Shown: positions 17,200 to 25,701, numbered from the stretch's first letter. The stretch: 64,000 nt of DNA from Chlamydiales bacterium (GCA_024233455.1 JACKPP010000001.1:248001-312000); one strand, 5' to 3'. Made by a program: numbers and translations. The notes: generated by a model from the letters alone, not told the origin.

Positions 17200-18598
17200 A
17201 GCCCACTCCATAGCCTATTAGACTGCAGCATACACCACAGATAGCCGCTGCGTAAAGAGCGTCTGTCAAATTTTGCCGGCCCCATACACCCCAAATCACT
17301 AAATAAAGGAGCCATCCAGCTGTTCCCACGCACATCGATAGAATCCCTCCTAGTTTGGAAGGCTTTTTGACGTACAATGCAATTGTCACTGGGACAAAAA
17401 CTGCCACAAATAACAAGGCCCCCGAATGCACCATGAGATCAAAAATCCGCTGGGCATAAAGCGCTAAGGCAAAGGCGCAGAGAGTGAGCGCTATATTGGA
17501 GAAGCGCATGACTTTTAGTTTGCTTTCTTCTCGCATTTTGGTGAGGGGAAAGATAATATTTTGAGTCATGATAGCAGTACCAGCCAAAAGATAGCTGTCG
17601 GCGGTGCTCATAATGGCAGATAAGATTCCCAGCGCAAAGATAGTAAACCCGGTGGGTGAAAGCAGTTTTTGCGCTAAACTGGGCAGCAGCAGCTCTGGCA
17701 CTTCAAGGGATGTAAAAATACTGCGTCCTCCCAGACCAATAATGAGTGGAACCAATCCTAATCCCAAATAGAGAGCGGCAGCAAATAGGCTGGCTTTTTT
17801 AGCCGATGAGGCATTTTTGGCGGACAAAAAACGCTGGATTAGATCTTGCCCCATGATAGCCCCCAAGCCGGTCATTAATATCTGTCCAACGTATGATAGC
17901 CCAAAAGTTGCGCGTGTTGGTAAAAGAGTCTTTAGCTCTATTCCTAAGTTTTCAGGCATCGGCATCTTGAAGAAAATCGCAATGAGGCCTCCAGTTAGAA
18001 ATAGCAGCTGAAAAACATCGGTGATCGATACAGCCCACATCCCCCCTACCATCGTATAGGTGAGCACGATAAGCGAGGCGATGCATATTCCAATCACAAT
18101 GGGCAAATCAGTCACGATATGGCAAAGATAACCCAGCGCTACCATCTGGGCTGCAAGAGTCCCAATGTAGAAAGGCATCATGGAAAGCGAGGCGAAAATT
18201 TCGCTTTTTTTCCCGTAGTTTTTTCCGAGGATATCACAAACAGTTAGAAGACGCATGCGGCGCATGGGACCTGCAAAAAAAATCCCCGCAATCAAAAGGG
18301 CCAAGCTACAACCAAATGGGTCAGCCAGAACGCTACTGCACCCTTCAGCGTAAACCGTACCGGCAACGCCCATGCACGAGCCTGCGCCATACCAGGTCGC
18401 TACGATCGTTGGGAGCAAAATCCAAAAAGGTAATTTGCGGTCAGCTACGAGGTAATCATCAACAGTTTTAACGCGACGACTAGCAAAAATCCCTAGACCA
18501 GTGACAAGTAAAAAATAAAAAGCGAATCCGACGTACAACATAATGGGCCCGATTGTACAGCATTTAGAAAATTGATTCAACTTTTCTGTTGTTAGCAC
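17156..18598 (-). CDS. Sodium:solute symporter (SSS family)
   Basis: A 480-residue membrane protein with about 13 helices. The SSS hallmarks are the N-terminal GxG/ASRRVKTVDDYLVADR region and, in the middle, LSAIMSTADSYLLAGTAI, the typical helix 8 sodium site (S/T-D-S). The GTG at 18598 overlaps the glutamate decarboxylase stop by 7 bp; an ATG at 18538 is an alternative start that gives a more usual N-terminus. Substrate unknown. The operon position with glutamate decarboxylase suggests an amino acid or organic anion, by inference only. It is not a GadC-type (APC) antiporter. Confidence 0.85.
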   Translation of the reverse strand: MLTTEKLNQFSKCCTIGPIMLYVGFAFYFLLVTGLGIFASRRVKTVDDYLVADRKLPFWILLPTIVATWYGAGSCMGVAGTVYAEGCSSVLADPFGCSLALLIAGIFFAGPMRRMRLLTVCDILGKNYGKKSEIFASLSMMPFYIGTLAAQMVALGYLCHIVTDLPIVIGICIASLIVLTYTMVGGMWAVSITDVFQLLFLTGGLIAIFFKMPMPENLGIELKTLLPTRATFGLSYVGQILMTGLGAIMGQDLIQRFLSAKNASSAKKASLFAAALYLGLGLVPLIIGLGGRSIFTSLEVPELLLPSLAQKLLSPTGFTIFALGILSAIMSTADSYLLAGTAIMTQNIIFPLTKMREESKLKVMRFSNIALTLCAFALALYAQRIFDLMVHSGALLFVAVFVPVTIALYVKKPSKLGGILSMCVGTAGWLLYLVIWGVWGRQNLTDALYAAAICGVCCSLIGYGVGYVYTSNRSHARSYT

Positions 18599-19929
18599 AC
18601 GTGATTTTGTGAGGTATCTTTTTCTGTCTTCTCTTGCCCTTTAACGACAGTCATAATATCCGCAACAAGGCTTATAGCTAAATCCCGACTAAAGCCCTCA
18701 CGTACAACAATACGAATCACGCTGACATCTTCAATACTAGGTGGCATCGTGTAAGCTGGAACCATCCACCCTTTTTTACGCAGCTCACTCGAGAGTGCAA
18801 AAACATCTACGCCTTTGCCCCTTGCTGCAATCACCGGCAATGATTTATGATCGCTAATCATTTCAAAATGACCCGAATCAGCAAGACTTTTGCTAACAAA
18901 GTGTGCATTATCTAGTAGCGATTGCATAATTTTAGTGTAGCCTTCTACACCAAGACGCAAGAAATTGTAATACTGGGCAATAATATGACTACTTCCCCTA
19001 GAAAAATTAAGGGTAAAAGTCGGCTCGCTTCCCCCCAAATAATTTAAGTGAAAGATTAAGTCCTGGGGCAAAAGACTTTCATCGCGCCAGAGGGCCCATC
19101 CAGAACCCGGGTACACCAGACCAAATTTATGTCCTGATACGTTGATAGATTTGACCTCTGGAATGCGAAAGTCCCAAACTAAATCTGGATAAATAAACGG
19201 AGCAATAAATCCACCGCTGGCAGCATCGACATGTATCGGCACATTCCATCCATTTTTTTTATTCAGTTTTCGAAGAGCAAGTGCCAGCTTTTCGATCGGA
19301 TCGAACTGGCCATTCAGCGTAATACCCAAAATACCAACCACGCAAATAGTGTTTTCATCTACGTAATTTTCTAGTTCTTCTGGTGGGAGTGTATAGCAAC
19401 CTGGCTTCATGGGAACAAGCTTTTCTTCCACATCGAAATACCGAGCGAATTTATGCCAAACTACTTGGACTCCCGTGCTCATCACGATATTGGGCATACC
19501 TGTGCGTTTTTTTTCTTCGCGCCAATTCCATTTATGAGCAAGGCCAGCAAGCATAATTGCTTCCGAAGATCCAATCGTTGCTGTGCCAACAAAGTTCTCA
19601 TCTTCTGGACAGTTAAAAAGTCTAGCTAAAATATTTACGCATCGCTGCTCGATAACTTGAGATTGAGGATACTCATCGGCATCGACAAAGTTTTTATTCA
19701 GCGACTCCATAATGAGTTTTTCAGCCTCTGGCTCCATCCACGTGGTATTAAAAGAGGCCAGATTAAGTGTTGCCTTTCCATCTAAACTCAAATCATCTTT
19801 GATGAGTTGATAAGCAGCTCGAGGAGAAATTGACTCTTCATTCAGCTCATGCTTAGGTAGAGCTTTGGAAAAAAAGCGCCCGCCGTAAACGGGCGCATGT
19901 GTTTCATGGACTTGTTTTTTAGATAACAT
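18592..19929 (-). CDS. gad: Glutamate decarboxylase (PLP)
   Basis: A 445-residue group II PLP decarboxylase matching bacterial GadA/GadB: HVDAASGGF (Asp235 and Ala237 in the PLP pocket), the Schiff-base Lys268 in NVSGHKFG, and an N-terminal NLASFNTTWM. It converts glutamate to GABA and CO2, consuming a proton, which is an acid resistance function in many bacteria. Its ATG overlaps the upstream stop codon by one base (TAATG), so the two genes are coupled. There is no gadC in the window. Confidence 0.93.
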   Translation of the reverse strand: MLSKKQVHETHAPVYGGRFFSKALPKHELNEESISPRAAYQLIKDDLSLDGKATLNLASFNTTWMEPEAEKLIMESLNKNFVDADEYPQSQVIEQRCVNILARLFNCPEDENFVGTATIGSSEAIMLAGLAHKWNWREEKKRTGMPNIVMSTGVQVVWHKFARYFDVEEKLVPMKPGCYTLPPEELENYVDENTICVVGILGITLNGQFDPIEKLALALRKLNKKNGWNVPIHVDAASGGFIAPFIYPDLVWDFRIPEVKSINVSGHKFGLVYPGSGWALWRDESLLPQDLIFHLNYLGGSEPTFTLNFSRGSSHIIAQYYNFLRLGVEGYTKIMQSLLDNAHFVSKSLADSGHFEMISDHKSLPVIAARGKGVDVFALSSELRKKGWMVPAYTMPPSIEDVSVIRIVVREGFSRDLAISLVADIMTVVKGQEKTEKDTSQNHVC

Positions 19930-20825
19930 TACTGATCCTGTTTCTGTTCATCGACCTTTCTAGGTCGGTAAAAAACACCTAAAACGAAACCGTAGACGAG
20001 ATGATTGAAGAGCGTCCATAGCCAATTTGGCAAACTGCTTTTTTTATAGGAGCAGGTCTGGTGCATTACCGAATGGCTTTGGTTGTTATAGTTAGGCTCT
20101 TTGGGCTGCATATTTTGGTTAGGATTTGCCTGGCCTTGACTTGGCTGCACTGGACGCCCGTACTGGTCATATTGTTGTCCCTGATTTGGCTGCATTGGAC
20201 GCCCGTACTGGTCGTATTGCTGTCCCTGATTTGGCTGCATTGGACGCCCGTACTGGTCGTATTGCTGTCCCTGATTTGGCTGCACTGGACGCCCGTACTG
20301 GTCGTATTGCTGTTGTCCAGGTTGCTTGCCGTACTGCTCAACTTGCTCTTGGCCTTGTTGTGCATATTGATCAGCTTGATCTTGACCATATTGGCTATAC
20401 TGCTCAGCTTGATCTTGGCCGTATTGTGTCGGAGCACAAGGCGACGGCGTATAGGCAACTCGATAGCTGGTGGCAGATACTGTAGCCATACCTTTTTTTC
20501 CACCCCAACCATGCAAGGTTTTCATCAACAGTGGGGAAAAAATCAACGCAATGATAAAAATGATAACGCCATAAATTGAGCCCGATAAAAAACCTGGCAA
20601 TTTAGAAAAAATCGGCTGAATGATCAGCCCATAAATCAATCCGTAAATTAATCCGACAACCAAATGAATCACACCGCCAAAAATATATGCCATCACGCCA
20701 GTTTTACCCATAGCCATGCCCAGCACTTTGACAATATTCATATCGAAAAAAGCCATAAAAATCGTCATCACTACTGTGGCGATAAACCCTGCAATGATTG
20801 CAGATTTAAAATTGAACCGTTTCAT
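19929..20825 (-). CDS. Membrane protein with YGRP-type 15-residue tandem repeats
   Basis: A 298-residue protein when started at 20825, where GGGAGGG precedes the ATG. An in-frame extension to 20876 has no such signal. The first 110 residues contain about four membrane helices. A Gln/Tyr/Pro-rich segment (about 135-250) follows, built on near-perfect 15-residue units (QQYDQYGRPMQPNQG), with degenerate QYGQDQAEQY-type units before it. The C-terminal part has another hydrophobic stretch (LWTLFNHLVYGFVLGVFY). The low-complexity part resembles prion-like or condensate-forming segments. It heads the glutamate decarboxylase-symporter operon. Function unknown. Confidence 0.78.
   Translation of the reverse strand: MKRFNFKSAIIAGFIATVVMTIFMAFFDMNIVKVLGMAMGKTGVMAYIFGGVIHLVVGLIYGLIYGLIIQPIFSKLPGFLSGSIYGVIIFIIALIFSPLLMKTLHGWGGKKGMATVSATSYRVAYTPSPCAPTQYGQDQAEQYSQYGQDQADQYAQQGQEQVEQYGKQPGQQQYDQYGRPVQPNQGQQYDQYGRPMQPNQGQQYDQYGRPMQPNQGQQYDQYGRPVQPSQGQANPNQNMQPKEPNYNNQSHSVMHQTCSYKKSSLPNWLWTLFNHLVYGFVLGVFYRPRKVDEQKQDQ
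20150..20313. repeat. 45-bp tandem repeat, about 3.6 copies
   Basis: Units start at 20150, 20195, 20240 and 20285 (the last partial), each 45 bp, differing by only a few substitutions such as ctggac/ttggac and gtcat/gtcgt. In frame they encode the 15-residue repeat of the membrane protein. Such arrays vary in copy number by slippage. Near identity at the DNA level suggests recent expansion. Confidence 0.92.
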
Positions 20826-20847
20826 TGATTCCCTCCCTTTTATCTTC

Positions 20848-20876
20848 CTTTTAGAACAATTTTCTTGACTTAGCAA
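20848..20876 (-). promoter_or_regulatory. Possible promoter of the repeat protein-gad-symporter operon
   Basis: On the minus strand TTGCTA (20871-20876) and TAAAAG (20848-20853) are 17 bases apart, upstream of the GGGAGGG ribosome binding site and the ATG at 20825. The -35 hexamer matches the one proposed for the deubiquitinase operon. Weak -10; prediction by eye. Confidence 0.3.
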
Positions 20877-20900
20877 ATATTTTTATATTTATCGTAATTT

Positions 20901-21467
20901 ATGAAACGTTGGATTCTTATTTTTTCGGGTTTGCTGCTTCTTTTTACCATGCAGCAAAAATGGCCATTAACAGTCCATCAACTACGGCCAGTACAATCCC
21001 AAATGCCAAATCTAAAAAACGTAGAAGCACATACGGCAATAGATCCAGAATCGCAACTTTATTATTTTTTTCACTCACATCGAGAAGCCGAAGCGGGTCA
21101 TTTTCACATTTTTTTTACTGACGAAGATCATAGCATTGCTCATCACGTGATTGGCGCTTCTATTAACGATAGTGGCGCGCTGATTAAGCTGTTTGTCCCA
21201 GCTTCATGGGTCACCGATGAAGAAATCCTTCCTGCAGAAGATGTATTGAAGCGTATTCACACCATCGATGAAAATTGTCAAGCACTTCCGTGGATTGTAA
21301 CGCTTTTGAAGACACATTCTCATGACATCGAAGAGTTACTGACTTTTCGCGACAAGCTCGCTCCAGCAAGGTTTGGTCGGTATGAAATTATCGCCGAAAA
21401 AGAGATACAACAGTCTCCACATGTGTTGTCTGAGGAAACATATCAAAAGGGTATACCGCCTCAATAG
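20901..21467 (+). CDS. Exported protein with HFHIFF motif, unknown family
   Basis: A 188-residue protein with a signal peptide-like start (KRWILIFSGLLLLFT). The middle is notable for YYFFHSHREAEAGHFHIFF, rich in His and aromatic residues, followed by HHVIGASINDSGALIKLFVPA. The C-terminus ends ARFGRYEIIAE. The pattern suggests a compact beta domain, perhaps of a DUF6969-like type, but I am not certain. Its 3' end overlaps the oppositely oriented RNA methyltransferase gene by 80 bp, an unusually long convergent overlap. Confidence 0.65.
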   Translation: MKRWILIFSGLLLLFTMQQKWPLTVHQLRPVQSQMPNLKNVEAHTAIDPESQLYYFFHSHREAEAGHFHIFFTDEDHSIAHHVIGASINDSGALIKLFVPASWVTDEEILPAEDVLKRIHTIDENCQALPWIVTLLKTHSHDIEELLTFRDKLAPARFGRYEIIAEKEIQQSPHVLSEETYQKGIPPQ

Positions 21468-22461
21468 TGTAGCGTGCGCTCAAAATTTTTAAGTCTCTGG
21501 CAAGTGTTGCTGGATCGCAGGAAATATAGATAAGTCGGCTGGCATCACACGCATCTAAAACTTTTAGATCAATACCAGAACGTGGAGGGTTTAAAAAAAT
21601 GCAATCGGCTTTTAACACCCCTACTTTTTGGCATTCAAACGTGACATTTTTGATGCCATTTAGATTAGCATTTTCTCTGGCGCTTATAACCGCGCTTTTG
21701 ACTGTTTCAATACCGTAAACATGCTTGGCATTTTTAGCGGCAAATAGCGCCAACCCTCCCACACCGCAATAGGCATCGATGACACTTTCTTTTCCGGTCA
21801 AATGGGCTAATTGCACAGCCTTATTATAAAGCTTCAACGCCTGCTGTGGATTGACCTGAAAAAAATCTCGAGGGCGGATTTTAAATTTCAACTCTCCGAG
21901 TTGCTCAGTGATATATTCACGATCGGCTTTTCCATCGGTCACAATCAGGACCTCATTTGTGGCCAAGGAGGTTTTCACAATCACCTCTTTCCCTTGAATA
22001 CCTTGGCGTGCTGCTTCCCCTACATCGTTATGGATATAACATTTTTTGATAGGCTCAATCTGATGAGAACCTCTTTGGTAAAAACCGCCATGATGCAGAT
22101 GTATCTTGCTCCGATAGCCGAGCTCTTTTGGTGATGGCTCGCAGGGTTCGACAGCGACATCTAGTCCCCCGATCCGCTTCAAGGCATTTTTTACACGTCC
22201 TGTTTTCCAATCCAGCTGGGCGGGATAACTTAAATGCATGATTTGACACCCCCCGCAGATTCCAAAATGGGGACAGATAGGATCTACTCTTTGATTGGAG
22301 GTGTGCAGTGTTTTTTTTAGGACCCCTTTGGCATGTCGCTTCTTTTGTTCGGTTATCTCCACTTCAACTTCTTCACCTGGAAGTGGACCAAACACAAAAA
22401 CTTTTAGCCCATCAATAGATCCAATTCCCTCTCCAGCCGTTGTTAAATCATCGATATGCAT
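21388..22461 (-). CDS. RlmD/RlmC/TrmA-family RNA m5U methyltransferase
   Basis: A 357-residue SAM-dependent RNA (uracil-C5) methyltransferase. It has an N-terminal TRAM-like domain (to about 55), an iron-sulfur Cys cluster (CPHFGICGGCQ), the SAM site DAYCGVGGLALFAA, the motif LNPPRSGID, and the catalytic Cys in LIYISCDPATLARDL. Targets in this family are U747 or U1939 of 23S rRNA or U54 of tRNA; motifs alone do not say which. The presence of TRAM and the Fe-S cluster favours RlmD/RlmCD. Confidence 0.88.
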   Translation of the reverse strand: MHIDDLTTAGEGIGSIDGLKVFVFGPLPGEEVEVEITEQKKRHAKGVLKKTLHTSNQRVDPICPHFGICGGCQIMHLSYPAQLDWKTGRVKNALKRIGGLDVAVEPCEPSPKELGYRSKIHLHHGGFYQRGSHQIEPIKKCYIHNDVGEAARQGIQGKEVIVKTSLATNEVLIVTDGKADREYITEQLGELKFKIRPRDFFQVNPQQALKLYNKAVQLAHLTGKESVIDAYCGVGGLALFAAKNAKHVYGIETVKSAVISARENANLNGIKNVTFECQKVGVLKADCIFLNPPRSGIDLKVLDACDASRLIYISCDPATLARDLKILSARYTIEAVYPFDMFPQTTHVETVVSLFRR

Positions 22462-22496
22462 TGGAAGAAATATACCAAAATGGTAAGGGTAAAGAA

Positions 22497-23621
22497 ATGA
22501 AAATCATCATCTCTATCTTTACTATACCCCTTTTGCTGTGTGCAGCCCCATCTTACTATTTAACGTGGAATGATGACCCCACTACTACCATGGTCATTTC
22601 CTGGTTAGAAACTGACCATCAACACACATTTGCCTACCATGCTGTTGATTGGCAATCACCTGCAATTACACGCACCGTTTTATCGGACACCCACACCCTC
22701 GCAAGAGTCCAATTAACCCACCTCACTCCAGATACCGCCTACCCAATGCGGTTTGACCAAGAGCACAAAGGGCCAAGCTTTAGAACTTTACCAAGCCAGC
22801 TTGAAAAGCCCCTCTCTTTCGTTGCTGGTGGGGACGCCTACTACGGCAATGGTAAACGCTACCGTAAAATGTGCCAGACTATAGCTCACAAACAACCTGA
22901 TTTTGTGGTTATGGGAGGAGATATCGCTTATACCTTGAAAAAAGGGCTACCTAAGGGGTCTCAAACTTGGGAAATAAAGCGTTGGGAAACATTTTTTGAT
23001 ATTTGGTCTGATGAAATGGGGTCAACACCCCTTCTGGCCGTTGTAGGAAACCACGATATCAGTCGAAAGAATGGCGCTGAGCTGGAGAACTATATCGTCA
23101 AACACTTATTTGCCTTTGATCGAACTTATCGAGCTTTTACTTTGGGAAATTACGCCCTTCTTTTACTCCTAGATACCAACCATTTTAGCCCCATCGAGGG
23201 AGCGCAAACAACATGGCTAAATTCTACACTCTCTGAATATGCGCACTTGCCCTTCAAATCAGCTCACTATCACGTGGCAGCCTATCCCTCCTACGCCTCT
23301 TATCACGGCGTGCGGGCTACAGCAATACGGACAAACTGGGTCCCTCTTTTCGAGCAATATAAACTCACCACCGGCTTTGAAAACCACAACCACACCTACA
23401 AACGCACCTACCCTCTTCTAGGTAGCCAACCACATCCCAATGGCATCGTCTACTTAGGAGATGGCAGCTGGGGGGTGCCGCCACGCTACCCCTATTCGGC
23501 TCCCTATCTAGCAAAAACCGCTTCGATAAATGCTTTTTATCTCATCACACTTTACCCGACAAACACTGCCATCGAATCGTACGATATCAATGGCAATTTG
23601 GTAGAAAAAATTAAACCTTAA
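22497..23621 (+). CDS. Purple acid phosphatase-like metallophosphoesterase, exported
   Basis: A 374-residue protein. The ATG at 22497 is preferred because it is preceded by AAGGGTAAAG and opens a signal peptide (MKIIISIFTIPLLLCA). A fibronectin-like N-terminal domain (about 20-110) precedes a metallophosphoesterase domain with GGDAYYGNG, GGDIAYT, VGNHD and GFENHNHTYKR motifs in order, giving the Asp/Asn/His metal ligands. Purple acid phosphatases hydrolyse phosphomonoesters outside the cytoplasm. It is divergent from the methyltransferase gene. Confidence 0.87.
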   Translation: MKIIISIFTIPLLLCAAPSYYLTWNDDPTTTMVISWLETDHQHTFAYHAVDWQSPAITRTVLSDTHTLARVQLTHLTPDTAYPMRFDQEHKGPSFRTLPSQLEKPLSFVAGGDAYYGNGKRYRKMCQTIAHKQPDFVVMGGDIAYTLKKGLPKGSQTWEIKRWETFFDIWSDEMGSTPLLAVVGNHDISRKNGAELENYIVKHLFAFDRTYRAFTLGNYALLLLLDTNHFSPIEGAQTTWLNSTLSEYAHLPFKSAHYHVAAYPSYASYHGVRATAIRTNWVPLFEQYKLTTGFENHNHTYKRTYPLLGSQPHPNGIVYLGDGSWGVPPRYPYSAPYLAKTASINAFYLITLYPTNTAIESYDINGNLVEKIKP

Positions 23622-23757
23622 TCACTTTTATGGCATTACTACGGTGGCATCCTTCGTTGAGACCATCCACAAGCAGCTACAAAAAAGATTTTAACCAGAT
23701 ATCTGCTTTAAGTCAGTTATTAAAAGCACTAGCTGTCAAAAAAATTGTGATCCCGAG

Positions 23758-24423
23758 TTATTTTTGTTTTAATTGGGAATAAAATATTTGGATTTCTTGA
23801 TGCGAAGCAAAAGAGAGGAGACGTTCATTTAGCTTATCAGCAACCCCAAATTGCTCAGCGTATTTAAAAAGCCTTATAGGATCATTTTTTTTGGGGTAAT
23901 GAAGGTAACTATCAAATGCCTCAAAAATTGTTTCTTCTAGATAAATTTCTTCAAAAATAAGGCAATCAATCAAGGTTTTTTCTCGATTGAAAACTTTGAT
24001 ATTCCATCCTGGTTCATTAATTATTTCAACTCCAACTTCTAATGTTTTTTCTGGGTATTCGTAATAACATACAGGTGGGAATGCAATATGAACTTTTTTC
24101 CCCCTTGGCGGGATAGCAACATGGATACAACGTTCGAATTCTAAAGTCATATGGTGGTAGTTTAAAGCGGAAATCATACAAATGATAGGATCTTCCAGTT
24201 TTAAGGAAACTAAAATGTAGTCTAAATAATCTGGGTAAGGAAAGTCTGCAAGGAGGTAAATTCCCGGCACTAAGGGTTTAAGAAAATTTTCCCGAATAAG
24301 TTTAGAAATATGATAATCATTTGAGTTAAGTTGAAGGATTTCTCTTCTGGTAATGACCCCACTTCTAGCTTGTATTTTTATTTTTGAAACCAATGACGAA
24401 ATATCATTTTTTTCTTGGCTCAT
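23758..24423 (-). CDS. AbiEi-like antitoxin/transcriptional regulator, orphan
   Basis: A 221-residue protein beginning SQEKNDISSLV after a GGAG-containing leader. An N-terminal winged-helix region (about 15-60: GVITRREIL, LVPGIYLL) and the following domain (ISALNYHHMT, FNREKTLIDCLIF) match the AbiEi antitoxin family of type IV toxin-antitoxin systems. The usual partner, an AbiEii nucleotidyltransferase, should be adjacent but is not: the gene is flanked by a phosphatase and a 2H phosphoesterase-like gene. It may be a free-standing regulator or a relic of a decayed pair. Confidence 0.72.
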   Translation of the reverse strand: MSQEKNDISSLVSKIKIQARSGVITRREILQLNSNDYHISKLIRENFLKPLVPGIYLLADFPYPDYLDYILVSLKLEDPIICMISALNYHHMTLEFERCIHVAIPPRGKKVHIAFPPVCYYEYPEKTLEVGVEIINEPGWNIKVFNREKTLIDCLIFEEIYLEETIFEAFDSYLHYPKKNDPIRLFKYAEQFGVADKLNERLLSFASHQEIQIFYSQLKQK

Positions 24424-24445
24424 GTCTCCTACGCCCTCAGTACTC

Positions 24446-24961
24446 CTAGGCAGCAAGAGCAACTTTTGGTTTGACTCCAATAGTGATATGAAAGTTGTAT
24501 TCTTTCTTCGGCAAGCCATATCTTTGTCTTATTTTATCTAATTCTGGTGAATCCACGACAATCAGATATATTTCATCTATACCTTCCCACCTAGGAGGAT
24601 GTACGATTTGGCAAGTTTTTAGAGAAAAATGTATTTTCTCACCACACTCTTGAATATCTTTTATTTTATATTTGTGCACTTCTGCCGGATAAACGACAGT
24701 TATATGGGCCCCAACCAAATCCGAACTACCAAAATAAGGAGGTGGCTGAAATCCATCCTTCTCTATGAAAGGAATCAATTTGTGAACGTATCCATCATCC
24801 AAATCTACATAAATAAAATCTCCAGATTTTTTTAGTATTCCCTGTAAGGGTAGATGATTTTCAATATACGTTAGGATTTGGGGACAAGAAGAGATTTCTC
24901 GAGCAGGCAGTTTCTGGCAAGCGATTGCCAAAAAAAGGAAACAATATTTTACAAATTTCAT
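24446..24961 (-). CDS. Exported 2H phosphoesterase-like protein
   Basis: A 171-residue protein starting with a signal peptide (KFVKYCFLFLAIACQ). Two His-x-Thr motifs typical of the 2H phosphoesterase superfamily are visible, GAHITVVYP (about residue 86) and YNFHITIGV near the C-terminus. 2H enzymes cleave cyclic phosphodiesters or 2'-5' linked oligonucleotides. Spacing between the two motifs (about 70 residues) fits the family. It is 22 bp from the AbiEi-like gene. The assignment rests on the paired motifs, and catalytic activity is unproven. Confidence 0.68.
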   Translation of the reverse strand: MKFVKYCFLFLAIACQKLPAREISSCPQILTYIENHLPLQGILKKSGDFIYVDLDDGYVHKLIPFIEKDGFQPPPYFGSSDLVGAHITVVYPAEVHKYKIKDIQECGEKIHFSLKTCQIVHPPRWEGIDEIYLIVVDSPELDKIRQRYGLPKKEYNFHITIGVKPKVALAA

Positions 24962-25123
24962 AAGCAATTAACCTACACCCTACTTCATAAAAATTTCAAG
25001 GAAAATAAGGAAAACTGGAACCAAATGAGGTAGCCATTACACCTCATGTAATGCTGCAATACTTATGTATTTAAATGGCTGATCCATCAACGTAATCTAC
25101 AACTGGTAATAGTACTTTGAATT

Positions 25124-25519
25124 TCAAGTACCAAAGCCGACAGGATTTTTAGTAATTTGTTGGGGTCGAGCAGATAAAATTGCTTCATGTATGTCTTGAA
25201 CATTTTTGCAAACGTCTGTTTCTAAAACTTTTATACCAAAGCGAGATAATAAAGTCTCCCGGAGAGCTATCTTTTGATTTTCGAAGAATTTTCTAAATGC
25301 ACCCAAATCTCTACCAGGAATATGTTGTAAATACAGTCCACATCTTTCTTCGAGCTCTTTAATATAATTCTCTTGAAGCGCGAGCTGGAAGGCACTGCTT
25401 TTCTGTGCGTTTAAAGCAGAAAAATGTTCAGCGGTTTGCGCAATAGTTTTAGACCATTCAAAATCTTTTTTTTTAATTAGAGCTTCTAATAATCTTACCA
25501 AATCACATTCCTCAATCAT
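25124..25519 (-). CDS. Hypothetical protein downstream of tRNA-Tyr
   Basis: A 131-residue protein if it starts at the ATG at 25519. A longer frame to 25603 would begin inside the tRNA-Tyr gene, so it is rejected. The sequence is mostly helical and charged (LVRLLEALIKKKDFEW, ENYIKELEERCGLYL) without a motif that I recognise. There is no clear ribosome binding site. It could be co-transcribed with the tRNAs upstream. Coding status is moderately supported by protein-like composition. Confidence 0.5.
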   Translation of the reverse strand: MIEECDLVRLLEALIKKKDFEWSKTIAQTAEHFSALNAQKSSAFQLALQENYIKELEERCGLYLQHIPGRDLGAFRKFFENQKIALRETLLSRFGIKVLETDVCKNVQDIHEAILSARPQQITKNPVGFGT

Positions 25520-25542
25520 TCGTTTATAGCTAATATTAAAAA

Positions 25543-25624
25543 TGGGGGCAGTCAGACTCGAACTGACGGAGACCGAAGTCGAGGGATTTACAGTCCCTTG
25601 CAATTGCCACTATGCGACACCCCC
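25543..25624 (-). tRNA. tRNA-Tyr (anticodon GTA)
   Basis: 82 nt, class II with a long variable arm. The acceptor stem is five G-C pairs plus two wobbles, anticodon GTA follows CT in the loop, and the T arm carries GTTCGAGTC. The discriminator is A and CCA is not encoded. It lies 4 bp downstream of tRNA-Thr. Confidence 0.93.
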
Positions 25625-25628
25625 GATA

Positions 25629-25701
25629 TGCTGGAGAAAGGAATTGAACCCTCAACCGTCCGATTACAAGTCGGGTGCTCTACCAATTGAGCTACTCCAG
25701 C
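25629..25701 (-). tRNA. tRNA-Thr (anticodon TGT)
   Basis: 73 nt with a perfect seven-pair acceptor stem, D loop AATTGGTAGAG, anticodon TGT in a CTTGTAA loop, and T arm GTTCAATTC. Discriminator A; CCA is not encoded. Adjacent to tRNA-Tyr, as in other chlamydiae. Confidence 0.93.

Noticed and set aside
20150..20313. CRISPR array
   Set aside because: The 45-bp units are contiguous, without unique spacers, lie inside a coding frame, and no cas gene is present.
20061..20579. Long open frames on the + strand (LTWLHWTPVLVVLL type repeats) and in other frames across the repeat region
   Set aside because: They are shadows of the 45-bp repeat, whose length is a multiple of three, so every frame stays open. 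The minus-strand frame has the ribosome binding site, membrane helices and operon context.
23630..23782. 50-codon open frame on the + strand after the phosphatase gene (MALLRWHPSLR...)
   Set aside because: No ribosome binding site, no recognisable domain, and it overlaps the AbiEi-like gene end; it may be a decayed remnant but cannot be supported as a gene.
25025..25047. ATGAGGT/ACCTCAT inverted repeat between the 2H phosphoesterase gene and its upstream neighbour
   Set aside because: Seven-base stem with a nine-base loop and no adjoining signal; could be an operator but nothing supports it.
25520..25603. Longer start of the gene at 25124-25519
   Set aside because: It would begin within the tRNA-Tyr gene.
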